Below are positions 33,065 to 42,591 of a stretch of DNA of 64,000 bases, one piece after another. How positions within the stretch are numbered: the first letter of the stretch is position 1; each line of letters opens with the position of its first letter. The stretch comes from Cercophora sp. LCS_1 (taxonomy: Eukaryota > Ascomycota > Sordariomycetes > Sordariales > Lasiosphaeriaceae). The notes below the pieces were generated by a model. It was not told the origin of the DNA. It ran no database searches and saw nothing but the letters and a program-made list of their open reading frames with translations. The stretch spans positions 310,001-374,000 of the forward strand of contig JAPZLL010000025.1 in the NCBI GenBank assembly GCA_036250225.1, given 5' to 3'. The position numbers and the translations under genes were made by a program.

Positions 33065-34450
33065 TGACCTGCAGGGTCGTCACAATGAGCTCGGTTTGGC
33101 GTGCGAGTCTCTGACTTCATCCGGTAGAGTATACAGGTGGTAGAAAAGCACAACTACCCCCACAGTACTGTGACGAACCGCAGGACGAAGGACCAGGGAG
33201 GAACGGCCCGACATAAGCCCCGCATGGCAAGCAGTGCCAGAGAACTACGCGCACGGTAGTGAGCACTATGTCGCTCAAAGTGCTCAAACAGTCTTACTGT
33301 AGCATTGATCGCCTTGAGCAACCACAACCACTGATCAACCCGATCAACGCGTGGGGCAGTTGAGCACAATGAACACGATATAAGTTACCACCACACCCCC
33401 CAGTATAGATACTGTTAAGATTGGGCGGACTCTATAGGCCGTCAGGCCTATAGTACAGGGGGTTTAGCAGTCACTGTAAGTCACCGGGGCACTATCACTT
33501 GGATCACAATACTAGTACTGTAGGGGTAGTCGTGCTTTTCTACCACCTGTATACTCTACGGACTGGAGTCAGAGACTCGCACGCCAACCGGAGCTCGTTC
33601 GTTGAGAGCCGAGCTTGGCAATACCTTTTTAGCTGTAAAAACTTCAAAATCGGCTCCCGGCCATACAAACTCCTAGTTCCGTTGCACAGTAACCAAAATT
33701 CCAATTCTTCCTTGTTTAATAGATACCATTATTGTGCTCACGATTAGTGAGGGACCCTTTTGGTTCCTTACGCTAGTAATACATCATTCACTACGCTCTA
33801 CTGTTCGGAACCTCTTGAGTGGCGCCCTGATTGACAGTGCATTACCTTTGTAAGAGTTGTGTTAGCCTCCATTCATTCATCTTGCCTCCAGCCCTTTTGG
33901 CAGTCCTTGCCTAAGATTTTGTCTTCACCGACGTCACCTAGGTCACGCCGGGTCAGGTCGTAACAAGTGCCAGTATTGCGATCCAGGTGATAGTGCCCTG
34001 GTGACTTACAGTGACTGCCAAACCCCCTGTATTATACGCCTTACAGCCTATAGAATCCGCCTAATTTTCAACAGGTATAGATAGCCATCAACGTCCCATT
34101 GATAGGGTTAGGAACTAAGGTTCCTCACGCAAGTAATTACATTGTTCATGTCACACGCTGAACACCCCCAGCACCCTGAGGGGGTTAGGGTTACGCCCCT
34201 AACCCCCTGATTGGCACCATGACTGACTGTTGTGAGGCTTGCCAGGAAGGCTGCTGTTGGAATTTGACGGACTTCATAGGCCGGTAGGCTTATAATACAG
34301 GGGAGTTTAGCAGTCATTGTAAGTCACCGGGGCACTATTACCGAGAATACAATACTAGACAGTTGTGCTTTTCTACCACCTATATACTCTACGGACCGAA
34401 GTCAGAGGCGTGCACGCCAAACGGAGCTCATCCGTTGAGAGCCAGGTTGT
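33065..34450. repeat. Cluster of direct and inverted copies of a degenerate repeat (LTR-like or nested elements)
   Basis: Two sequence modules recur. Module 1 (TGCTTTTCTACCACCTGTAT...CGCACGCCAA..GAGCTC) is at 33513-33596 on +, 34351-34432 on +, and 33088-33172 on the complement. Module 2 (CTATAGGCC.. CAGGGGGTTTAGCAGTCACTGTAAGTCACCGGGGCACTAT) is at ~33427-33492 on +, ~34266-34333 on +, and ~33990-34062 on the complement. In the full copies module 2 precedes module 1. Adjacent blocks near 33750-33845 and 34100-34240 (GTTCCT.ACGC.AGTAAT) also correspond. Differences between copies are mostly C-to-T or G-to-A. There is no surviving polymerase or transposase frame. I infer non-coding ends of a decayed transposable element; its class is not determined. 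Confidence 0.75.
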
Positions 34451-35284
34451 AAGGAATACCCCTGACACACACCTGGCACACACAACCCTGGCACACTCGC
34501 CACCACCCTGTACTTGAACCACGGCTCTCGCCCACTTCTCGGCTCAGGCTAGGTTGAAATCTTGCACCTTTACCAATTCTTGCTCGCCGCCATTGTGGCC
34601 ACCTTGATCAGGCGTACCTGCCTTTCCTCACAAAAGCGTACCTTGCCATAATCACAAGGTTGGTGTATGTTCCTGTTTTGCCTTTATCAGTGAGAGAATG
34701 GCGCCTGAAAGGCCTATGATCTAAGCCGAACGGCCTATAGTCTGCCTAAACTAAGCGAGGAAGAGAGAAAAGTTGTCTATGAAGTTTTGGGCGGTGTCCA
34801 TTACGGAATCAAATGTTCTAGTTCTGGGCCTCTGCAGAAATGAGACCATCGGCAAAAATTGCACCCTTTGGTACGGCTGTGCTGTGTGATGTGACTTTGA
34901 TGAGCAGATATTAGCCGAAGCTGAGCCGGGGCTGATTTGGACTAATCAAAGCTGACGAAAGATTACATGATTGTGAGCATGGGTGATCGTCGATTTTAGG
35001 GTGTTATAACACAGGATCCAAGAGGCTTGAAATACGTATAATAAAAAATCACAAATTACCTTAGGTGATTTATATAAACCCCTTTAATTTCAAGTCAGGG
35101 AAAAATTAGGGAGAACTTAGGACAAACCAGCTATAGCTCACCCCAGCTCACTCCAACTCAAGATCACAGGCAAAAAAGGATTTTTTGTGTGCCCGGATTC
35201 GTTTCGGGTAACCGGGCGTTATAACCAAGACTAGTTTGCCTTTTGTAGCCTTATGCCAATATTCATTTCGCATACATGGTGGTT
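34451..35284. other. AT-richer repeat flank, no gene seen
   Basis: This continues from the repeat cluster and contains more short motifs of the same kind (GGCCTATAG near 34735) and a TGTTATAACA palindrome near 35003. It becomes AT-rich around 35030-35110. I see no gene. Confidence 0.5.
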
Positions 35285-37472
35285 TCAGTATATGGGTCCG
35301 CTGTCGAATGCTGTCCCGTCGATGAAAGTATCCCAGGTAGCCTGTAGCTGTCAATAGGCGGTCACTCGTTTCCCGCAAGCGGTAAAACTCACCCAGTCAA
35401 AGTTGATGCTTGGGAAATCGCTGTCGAAGCCAATTCCAACCCCTTCGAGATTGACAGTTGAATCAAACCCATTCACCCCAAACCCACCAATTCCAGAGTT
35501 TGAGTCATTGCTTTGCTGGTCGTTGTGACGATGCAGCTCTCGCAGCATCCTAAACATCAACTTTGCTGCCTTTGAAGCTTCGTCGCAAACACCCTGCACC
35601 TCTCTCCAACATTCACAAGATTTCTCAAGCGCGGCCATGAGCGCATCGTCTGTCACATCCCCTGTCATTGTGTCTTCGTCTCCATTGAGATTCTTCCTAA
35701 CCTCCAGCTCCAGCACAAGGACCATCCCTGCCAACATCACCAACTGTCTTGCCTGCGCCATCTTATATACTGCCGGTTGCGCCTTGAACAGTCCCTGAAG
35801 TTGAAGGAGCGTCATGCCAGACGAAATGCATCTATCTCTTGAAAGCCTGTACCTCCCCTTTCTGTCCTTCCCAGAGTCACGATCCCTGGCCATATATGGA
35901 CGATGCAGGATGCACACCCCCTGGTGGTACATGACGGTGAGTGTTAACTTCGTCATCTCATTTCCCATCGTCATCGTGCCCATGTCCTTTGGCGAGATCT
36001 TCAAGCTCCCCGGCAGTTCGTCGTATGTCTTCACCAGCGCAGCGTCGATATCCACCAGCGTGTCGTAGTTCCTTCTGGGATCGTTGTTGAAATCGGTGAC
36101 TCGCCCCAAAGCACGCGAGAGCCTGCCCTTGGCGATCATGTACGTCACAGACGTTGTGTCTTCCATGGACCGCGAGGCCGGCAAGACGGTGAGACCGGGA
36201 ACCAGCTCCCAGTCATGCACGTTCCTCGGTTCCCTTGTCGTGGCGTGTAGGCTGTTTGCAGCTCGTGGGAACCCTGTCAACAGCGAGGCCATGTCATCCA
36301 TGGATACAACCGACAGCCACACGCGCCGGCGGTACTCTGCCACAAAGGGAGAGATGGAGGGTGAATCGCCTGGGTCGAAGTGATACCCCATGTTCACTCC
36401 CACCCGCATGATAACACCCGTCATAATCCACAACCCTCGTCGGTTATCATCTTTCCTGTTCAGCTCCGCTGTGGCATTCAATCGTAGGGCTTCGAGTGTG
36501 TAGGGCTGACACTTGGCGATGTCGCCGGCGAGGAGACACTGTGCCGTTCGAGTACGGTAGAGATGAAACAGAGCCTCGCAAGTATCCTTGTAAGATGCCG
36601 GCGAGCCGTGTTGGTGGTACTCCAGCATGACGATGCCAAGGATGGAGAAGAGGAGTGCGAGCCATATCAGGTTGGTTTCGTTTGGTGACTGGAGGTGGGC
36701 ATTGTATTCGGCTCTAAAGGTTGACTCGTGGATGATCGGAGGGATGGAGATGCGAAAAACATTGCGGTCGAAGAAGCGCGCGAGGAGTTGGTCGAGCTCG
36801 GGCTTGGGAGGGAGGCAGGAGAGAATCTCGACGCGGTCCAGCGGTTGGACTTGATTGAAAAGGAGGCTTGTGCCGTCGACCGTGTGGGGCAGGTCAAGGT
36901 CGGGGGTCTCGTGGACTTCGACTGCGTGTTGGTCGGTGTAGGTCATTTTCAGGGCGTTGATCTGGTCGAAGGTCAGTTAGGGTCTGGTGACGGGCCGCAC
37001 CCACGGGGAGGATACCTCATCCAGGACCGTTTGCCAATCGCTGGTACCAAGATGGACAGAATGGCCATCCTGGATCAACGCCTTCCCGGAATGCGCGTCG
37101 TCATCTCCAATGGGCTTCGGCGCTTCCCGCTCCCGCTCGGTGACCAGTTGCTTGACAAGGCTCTCCAAGCGGTCGATCCGCTGTCGCATGGCATCGCCCG
37201 CGGACGGCGCGCCATGGCGCGGGGCTTGGAAGTTGCAGAGGCTCGGATGATGACGCGCGGTGCAGTTTTGGCAAGGGCTCTCCCGATTGCACTTGAGCCT
37301 GCGTTTTGTCAGTCGCTCCTTCCTGACCTGAGCACCGAGACCGGACAGACTTTCGTGCGCGACAGGGGTCGCATGACAACGGAACGCGCGAGCGTCGACG
37401 AGTGGGCTTCAATTCCACTTTATCCGACATTTCGATGCTTAGAAGCGGAAATTCTGGGAGGAGGGTGGTCAT
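35285..37472 (-). CDS. Zn2Cys6 fungal transcription factor (678 aa, 4 exons)
   Basis: Exons on the complement are 37472-37351, 37298-37016, 36961-35393 and 35347-35285 (2,037 nt). Splicing the first intron rebuilds the binuclear zinc cluster: CDPCRARK joined to LKCNRESPCQNCTARHHPSLC, i.e. C-x2-C-x6-C-x5-C-x2-C-x8-C. A coiled-coil linker follows (MRQRIDRLESLVKQLV). The large exon is the fungal-specific regulatory (MHR) domain, with IPPIIHESTFRAEYNAHL at its start and VWLSVVSMDDMASLLTGFPR inside. A last small exon replaces VSFTACG with LQATWDTFIDG and an acidic-aromatic tail. ATG 37430 (MSDKVELKP) is an alternative start. It is divergent from a short-chain dehydrogenase gene and may regulate it. 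Expected location is the nucleus. Confidence 0.92.
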
Positions 37473-37516
37473 GCGGAGCGTGAGCTGACACCTGCCGTAC
37501 CGACCACGTGACCGTT

Positions 37517-37587
37517 AAGTCCGCGGAGATCACGGCGTTCTCCGGCCTCCACACGGGAAAAGTGGGTCCATCAAGTCCGTGGACTTG
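37517..37587. promoter_or_regulatory. Two AAGTCCGNGG elements, one palindromic, in the TF/SDR shared promoter
   Basis: AAGTCCGCGG lies at 37517-37526 and contains the CCGCGG core favoured by Zn2Cys6 dimers. At 37572-37587 the sequence CAAGTCCGTGGACTTG is an inverted repeat (CAAGTCC, two bases, GGACTTG). Both sit in the 229-bp gap between the regulator and the dehydrogenase. I infer an operator for the adjacent regulator; an E-box CACGTG at 37505 is nearby. Confidence 0.5.
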
Positions 37588-37621
37588 TCACTAACACCGG
37601 CTTGGAATGGCAAAGAACTCG

Positions 37622-37628
37622 CATAAAA
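37622..37628 (+). promoter_or_regulatory. TATA-like element of SDR gene
   Basis: CATAAAAGG lies ~75 bp before ATG 37702 and ~35 bp after the palindromic element, a plausible core promoter spacing. Confidence 0.4.
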
Positions 37629-37701
37629 GGCTTCCAGCACGGCAAAACACATCACAACCAGCCCGGCAGACTTTAAAATCACTTCTCAAGTACTTAGCAA
37701 C

Positions 37702-38756
37702 ATGCCTACCCTCAGCGACTTCATCCGCGCCCAGTTCCTCCTCAAAATCCCGGTACCCACCGCCTCCTTTGCCTCAAAAACCGTCATCATCACCGGCGCA
37801 AATGGAGGTCTCGGCAAGGAAACCGCTCAGCACATTGTCCGCCTCGGCGCAAGCAAAGTCATCCTCGCCTGTCGCAGCCACACAAAAGGCACCACAACCA
37901 AGCGCGAGATCGAGACAACGCTGAAATGCTCCCCCGAGATTCTCGAGGTGTGGGAGCTTGACATTGAATCTCCGGAGTCGGTCAGGGCCTTTGTCGACAA
38001 GGCCAATTCCCTCGGCAGGTTGGACGTGGTCATCAACAATGCCGGCATCCACACCATGAGCGGGTTCCAACTCGCCTACGGCACCGAGCGTGCGCTTGCG
38101 GTCAACACCATCGGCACTTTCCTGCTTGCATTTCAGCTTATTCAAAAGCTCAAAGAGACCGCTGAGAAGTTTGGTGTCACGCCGCATATGACAACGGTCT
38201 CGTCGGCGTTGTATGAAGACGCAAAGTTTCCAGATACCCGCGGTGAAGATCTGTTTGCCTGGTTCGCCGATGAGAAGCATGTCGATAAAGTGAACCAGTA
38301 CGTTTCCATCCATCCTTGTAAATGGCCTCATGTTGTCACCCACTTAACGCGTACATCAGGTACAACCTCTCCAAATTGCTGCAGATCTTCACCATCATCC
38401 GTCTCAGCGCTCTCGTTGATACGCCGGGGACGACAAACCCTCACACCCTGGTCATCAACTCGCTTGACCCCTGCTTCTGCAAGACTGGTTTGGGAAGTGA
38501 TCTCACAGGCCCGCTCAAGTTCTTCATGAAGGTCTTCCAGGCCATCACGGCGCGCACTGCTGAGGAGGGTTCCCGTCTGGTCGTTCAAGCGGCTTCTGCC
38601 GGGAGGGTGACACACGGGAAGTATATGCGATGTGGGGAAGTGAGGGAGTACCACTCCATTGCAATGGACGCCAGGAAGACAGATGAGGTCTGGGACTCGC
38701 TGTGTCGGAGGCTGGAAGAGCGGCAGCCGGGGGTTTTGATGAATTTGAAGGGATGA
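37702..38756 (+). CDS. Short-chain dehydrogenase/reductase (330 aa, 2 exons)
   Basis: Exons are 37702-38297 and 38360-38756. The NAD(P) site TGANGGLG lies at residues 31-38, with ACRSHTKG at the end of the next strand, which suggests NADP preference. NNAG follows near residue 110, and the catalytic Tyr-Lys pair YNLSK (200-204) is completed across the intron. The catalytic Ser is in TTVSSALYED. The substrate loop and C-terminus (LVVQAASAGRVTHGKYMRCG) fit fungal retinol-dehydrogenase-like SDRs of unknown substrate, often found in secondary metabolism or detoxification. The gene shares its promoter with a Zn2Cys6 regulator. The product is probably cytosolic, with no signal peptide seen. Confidence 0.92.
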
Positions 38757-41302
38757 AAGGCGAACGTTGGCGTTTCCTGAATTCTCTTTCTGTTCCTACG
38801 GCTATGCTATTCCATCTTGTGCTCGTTGTCTCTCCCCGTCTTTTTCTGCCAACAAAACTTGTTTACTACCGCATCTGCGCCAATCTCTGGTCAGTAAACA
38901 TATGGGCTGGCCAAAATAGGTAGCGCACTTACAATGTCGACGTCCACCCCTATATGAATGCAGTCTCATCCGACGATATTGTCTGACTGTCTAACTCTTT
39001 GATCCTGACGTTGCTTGTGGGCGGCCGGGCAGCCGGGCGACACTAGTGGTGATACTAAGGATGGCGGCGTCGGTGACTGGGATGGCGGCGTCGGGAGTAT
39101 GGGCGGGGGCGTTGCCAATGGGAATCTGAGGGGCGCGGGGGGCAAGGGGCCGGGGTATAGCCGCGAGCCTGCTAAGATCGTGTTAGAACCAGGTGTAAGA
39201 TTTGATGATTGAAAGAGAAACCTACGGCACAAACTTTGGCAGTAGCGGTGGCGGCGGCGGCACCGCGGGATAGCTCCGCCAGAGAAACAACAGCGCGGGT
39301 GGTGAAAGGGAGGGCGCCGGTCGCCGCTGGGCACTAGTACCCGAATTAGCCAACCGTGCCGTGCAGAGCAACTTGTGGGCTGCGAGAATAGGCGCTGGCG
39401 ACGGTTGTCTGCTGAGATGTTAGCATGTATAGTAACACGTAGGTGCCAAATGAAAAAAAAAATCCTACTAGAACAAAACTGGGGGCTGGATATGAAGCAG
39501 GAGATATTAGAAAAGTACCTTACATGCCCTAGCAGCAACACAACCATCCCGAAGCGGGTGTGAAAGTACGAGGCAGAGCCGAAGGTCAAGCAGGTTTGCC
39601 AAAATCTGCGACGGCGTCAGTAAACTCGGCGAGCAGAAAAGAGGGGAAGGGAACATGGACGGGAGGTCGCGGGGACGACGCAAGGTACACAGTAACTGGG
39701 CTGTACTCACAACCGGCTGGAGAAAAAATGGAGAGGGATGGCGAGAAAGGGCGTAAATCCTGGGCAATTTTTGCCTTTGAGGTTTGTGGATAATCCTTCC
39801 TCAGCCCGTTCTGTCTTCTGCCCGCTCCTCGGGCGAGTCTTGGCGGCGCGGGGCAGACGCAAGACCCAACACACCTCACCAGACCCTCGCATTCTCGTTG
39901 CACAGTGCCCAGCACCTCTTGAAATGAAGCGTTGAGTTTACACCATGACTGTTGTCTCCAGCCAAGCGAAGGAGCACCAAGCACAGTAGTAATTTGGTGG
40001 TCCGAAGGTTCACGGGACTACACGGGAGGCATGGCTGGACATTAGGCTGGAGGTAGTGCGACATCACGGAGTGCCTATGAGTCCATCGGGACTACCGGAG
40101 ATTCTTTCGACGGTATTGTTGTGGGTTTTGTCATCCGAAGATTAGGACCGAGGCCTTGACCGTAATTCTTGAACTTCTGGTTCTCCCAACGGTGCCCAAG
40201 CTGGTCTCATCTTTCAATACCACAACGGCCATACATGACCCTGCTTTGCGTTCGTGCGTGGAACCCTTCGTCTGGCTAGGACGGAATTGGCTGGGGCAGA
40301 AGAGACCTAGCCGTCACGTATCCAACTGCTCACTTGCACCCTCGGCACTGTCCTTGTCGAAACAGCTTTCCCTCCAGCTGAAATGGACAAGCCGATAATT
40401 CACCAACGGCCTACAGCGCTGCACGGGCGAACCCGGCCACTACGGTGCCCTGAAAGGGCACCGGGGAGTTTGGAGGAGAGCGGTGTCCGGCCGCCCATGC
40501 GGCGCCCTAAGCTGTTTTTGTTTTTCGGTTCTCTATTTAAGCTAAGGGGAGACGGCGATGGGGTTATGGGCAACGCGGTGGGCAACGCAGTAGGAGCGAG
40601 GGCGGTATGTAAATTAACGACTCATTCACAGGCAGGGAAACAAGGGTACCAAAGTGTCTCAAAAATATATTTAGCTCAATAAAAATACATAAAAATTTCC
40701 GGCCGGAACGCGAGCAACACCGTATTTAAAGTTGCATCTGCTCCAATCTTCTATTGGTGCGCGTCAACTTACGGCGTCGGGGATGCTGGGACCTGGGGGG
40801 TGGGGCGCTGGTGACCTGGGGACCGTGGGCTTGGGGGATGTTGTAACTTCACACCTCTCGCTCCGTCCCATCCCAAAGCCCTTCCCCCGGAGACTAGGCG
40901 TTATCGCTGATTAAACAGGCCTCGGGCGCTTTGAAAAGGTATGGGCGCCTTTTGAAAGGGCCTAGAGGTTGTAATTATACCTGCAGATGAAAATATTTAG
41001 GGTTATTTATTATTTCGGGGGGAATTCCACCCGTTGGGTGGCTTCAAAGCCGGCTTAAATATAGGTGTTTTCCCAAGATTAAAACAGTACCCCCCTCAAA
41101 AGTCGGGGTGGCAAGGAAAACGGAATGGGCACGGCTGCAGCAACGAACGGCAAGGATCTCGGAACAGCGGGACAGCCTAGTTATAAGGGATCATGACGGA
41201 TGGGGCCGACGGTGTGGTCGAGTCTTGCAACCGTTGATATACAATGTAGCTTGAAATGACCTTGCCATAACTCAAGGAGTGGGGCGTCTTGGGAAGGCCA
41301 AC
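38757..41302. other. Gene-poor region, no confident gene
   Basis: A G-rich stretch at 39010-39290 carries two copies of GGATGGCGGCGTCGG and a GGC run; its complement reads as Pro-rich frames. On the complement near 39410-39520 there is a fair intron (GTAAGG donor, TGCTAAC branch, CTCAG acceptor), but the flanking exons could not be joined into a credible protein. An inverted repeat GTGCCCT/AGGGCAC is at 40447-40463. The part 40620-41090 is AT-rich and looks like decayed repeat. Confidence 0.4.
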
Positions 41303-41842
41303 ATGGCTGGACATGGCGAACCTGCTCAAGTCCCGGTCCAACCACAGCCAGAGGTCATCATGATCGGTGACTCTTCGGAGGACGAACGACGCCGAATCTC
41401 CCGTTTTGTTCCCATCAATATTACTAGGTAAGCGCCTTTGTTATGTAGAACCCCGCGGTCCCCTGCTCAACTTCCCACTGTCTTTCCTCCAATCCCCCCT
41501 GAGCAGCTCAGTACTAACAAGACCAGCAGTTTACGTAGTCGTGGTTTAGACTGGTGTGTTGCAAGGTTGAAATCATCAATGCAGTGGAAGATGTATACTT
41601 TGATGTTTTCTTTCTTTCTTTGCTCTCATCCGTATTACCTTAGTGGTAATAGATCGTCCCAATTTCTGAATGTTGCAGTAAGGGGAGGGACCACGGTGTC
41701 AGGTCTTCTCTTTCAAGCCCGGTGCCCGGCCCCCCTTTATTTGCCCAGTGTCCAATCTTCTTCTTTATCTGCCCAGTGCCCGCCCCCCCCCCGCTTTATC
41801 TGCCCGGTGTCCGATCTTCTCTTTCAAGGGCCCGGTGTCTGA
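41303..41842 (+). CDS. Doubtful two-exon gene fragment
   Basis: Exon 1 (41303-41427) starts at ATG and encodes a 41-residue opening that includes EVIMIGDSSEDERRRISRF, a normal-looking acidic N-terminus. The intron 41428-41529 has a GTAAGC donor, an exact TACTAAC branch site at 41512-41518 and a CAG acceptor. The reading frame then stays open to 41842, but the second part is low-complexity, overlaps a tandem repeat, and shows no family features. It may be a decayed or transposon-derived gene. Confidence 0.3.
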
Positions 41843-41868
41843 TCTTCTCTTTCAAGGCTGGCGTCCGG
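41698..41868 (+). repeat. Imperfect tandem repeat
   Basis: Units built on CTTCTCTTTCAAG and GCCCGGTGTCCGATC recur about five times with variation, and a C-tract interrupts them. It is probably non-coding. Confidence 0.6.
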
Positions 41869-42518
41869 CCCCGATGGGTTGAGCTTATGTCCGCTCGAAA
41901 GCCCTGTAACCTGAGGAAAACTTATTTTGTTAGAATGCTAAAGGAAATTGGAATATTAGGTGATGTTCGGCTGCCTTGCGTACTTATACAATGCTTGGAG
42001 CATTTGAGCTCTCCGCTTGGCGAGGGGGAGGGTTGCTTGCGACAATCCAGTTGCGGCTTGGCATTCCTCCATCTTGCACTGTTACTGATTGTGCGCCATC
42101 GTCTTGCCAGCCTCCCATGGTGCCGCTTGAACGAAGGCCTGGTCATTTCTTGGCGTTTGTCAAAAGCCCTGGTCACCCATGCACATTGAGCCGTGGTCGT
42201 CGTTCACTCTTGAACCTGCAGTTGCGCACGTTGCTGGACTGGGGCGGGACCATGATGTCAAAATGGCGGACACCATCAAAGACTTTGAAGGCAGGAGAGA
42301 CCATGGATGGAAGGTGGCGTTTGCGGGTGATGGTGCGGGCGTCGTCGAACGTTGTTGGCAGGTGCACACTGATGGTGGGGTGAGCTGGCTGGGGCGGGGT
42401 GGTGGCCCACCCACTCTTCCCAGAATAGCCACACCTACCATCAACCTTCATAAAGAGAATTTTCGCACAACCCTCCCATCAGCCAGCACAGCCACAGCAA
42501 CTTGATAAGGTGGTCCGT
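41869..42518. other. Intergenic region upstream of tRNA-Lys
   Basis: Open frames here overlap the left arm of an inverted repeat (listed separately) and lack domain features. No gene is supported. Confidence 0.4.
42305..42480 (+). repeat. Left copy of a diverged inverted repeat pair
   Basis: Shared blocks with the complement of 44640-44790 occur in the same order: TGGAAGGTGG, TGGTGCGGG, GTGCACT, GGGTG..GGCCCACCCAC, TTCCCA and CCTTNATAAA. Identity is moderate and gapped, so the pair is old or partly due to base composition. Confidence 0.4.
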
Positions 42519-42591
42519 GCCCGGATGGCGCAATGGCTAGCGCGTCAGACTTTTAATCTGAATGTTGTGGGTTCGAGTCCCACTTCGGGCG
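42519..42591 (+). tRNA. tRNA-Lys (anticodon UUU), intronless
   Basis: The 73-nt cloverleaf is complete. The acceptor stem GCCCGGA pairs with TTCGGGC (one G-T pair), followed by discriminator G. The anticodon arm is TCAGA-CTTTTAA-TCTGA, giving anticodon TTT for lysine AAA codons. The T arm contains GGTTCGAGTCC (B box) and the D arm contains TGGCGCAATGG (A box). No CCA is encoded, as expected for a nuclear gene. A T-rich tail just downstream (CTCTTTTTGC) can act as the Pol III terminator. Confidence 0.97.

Noticed and set aside
34170..34200. GGGGGTTAGGGTTACG resembling telomeric TTAGGG
   Set aside because: Only one or two imperfect units inside a transposon-like repeat; not a telomere.
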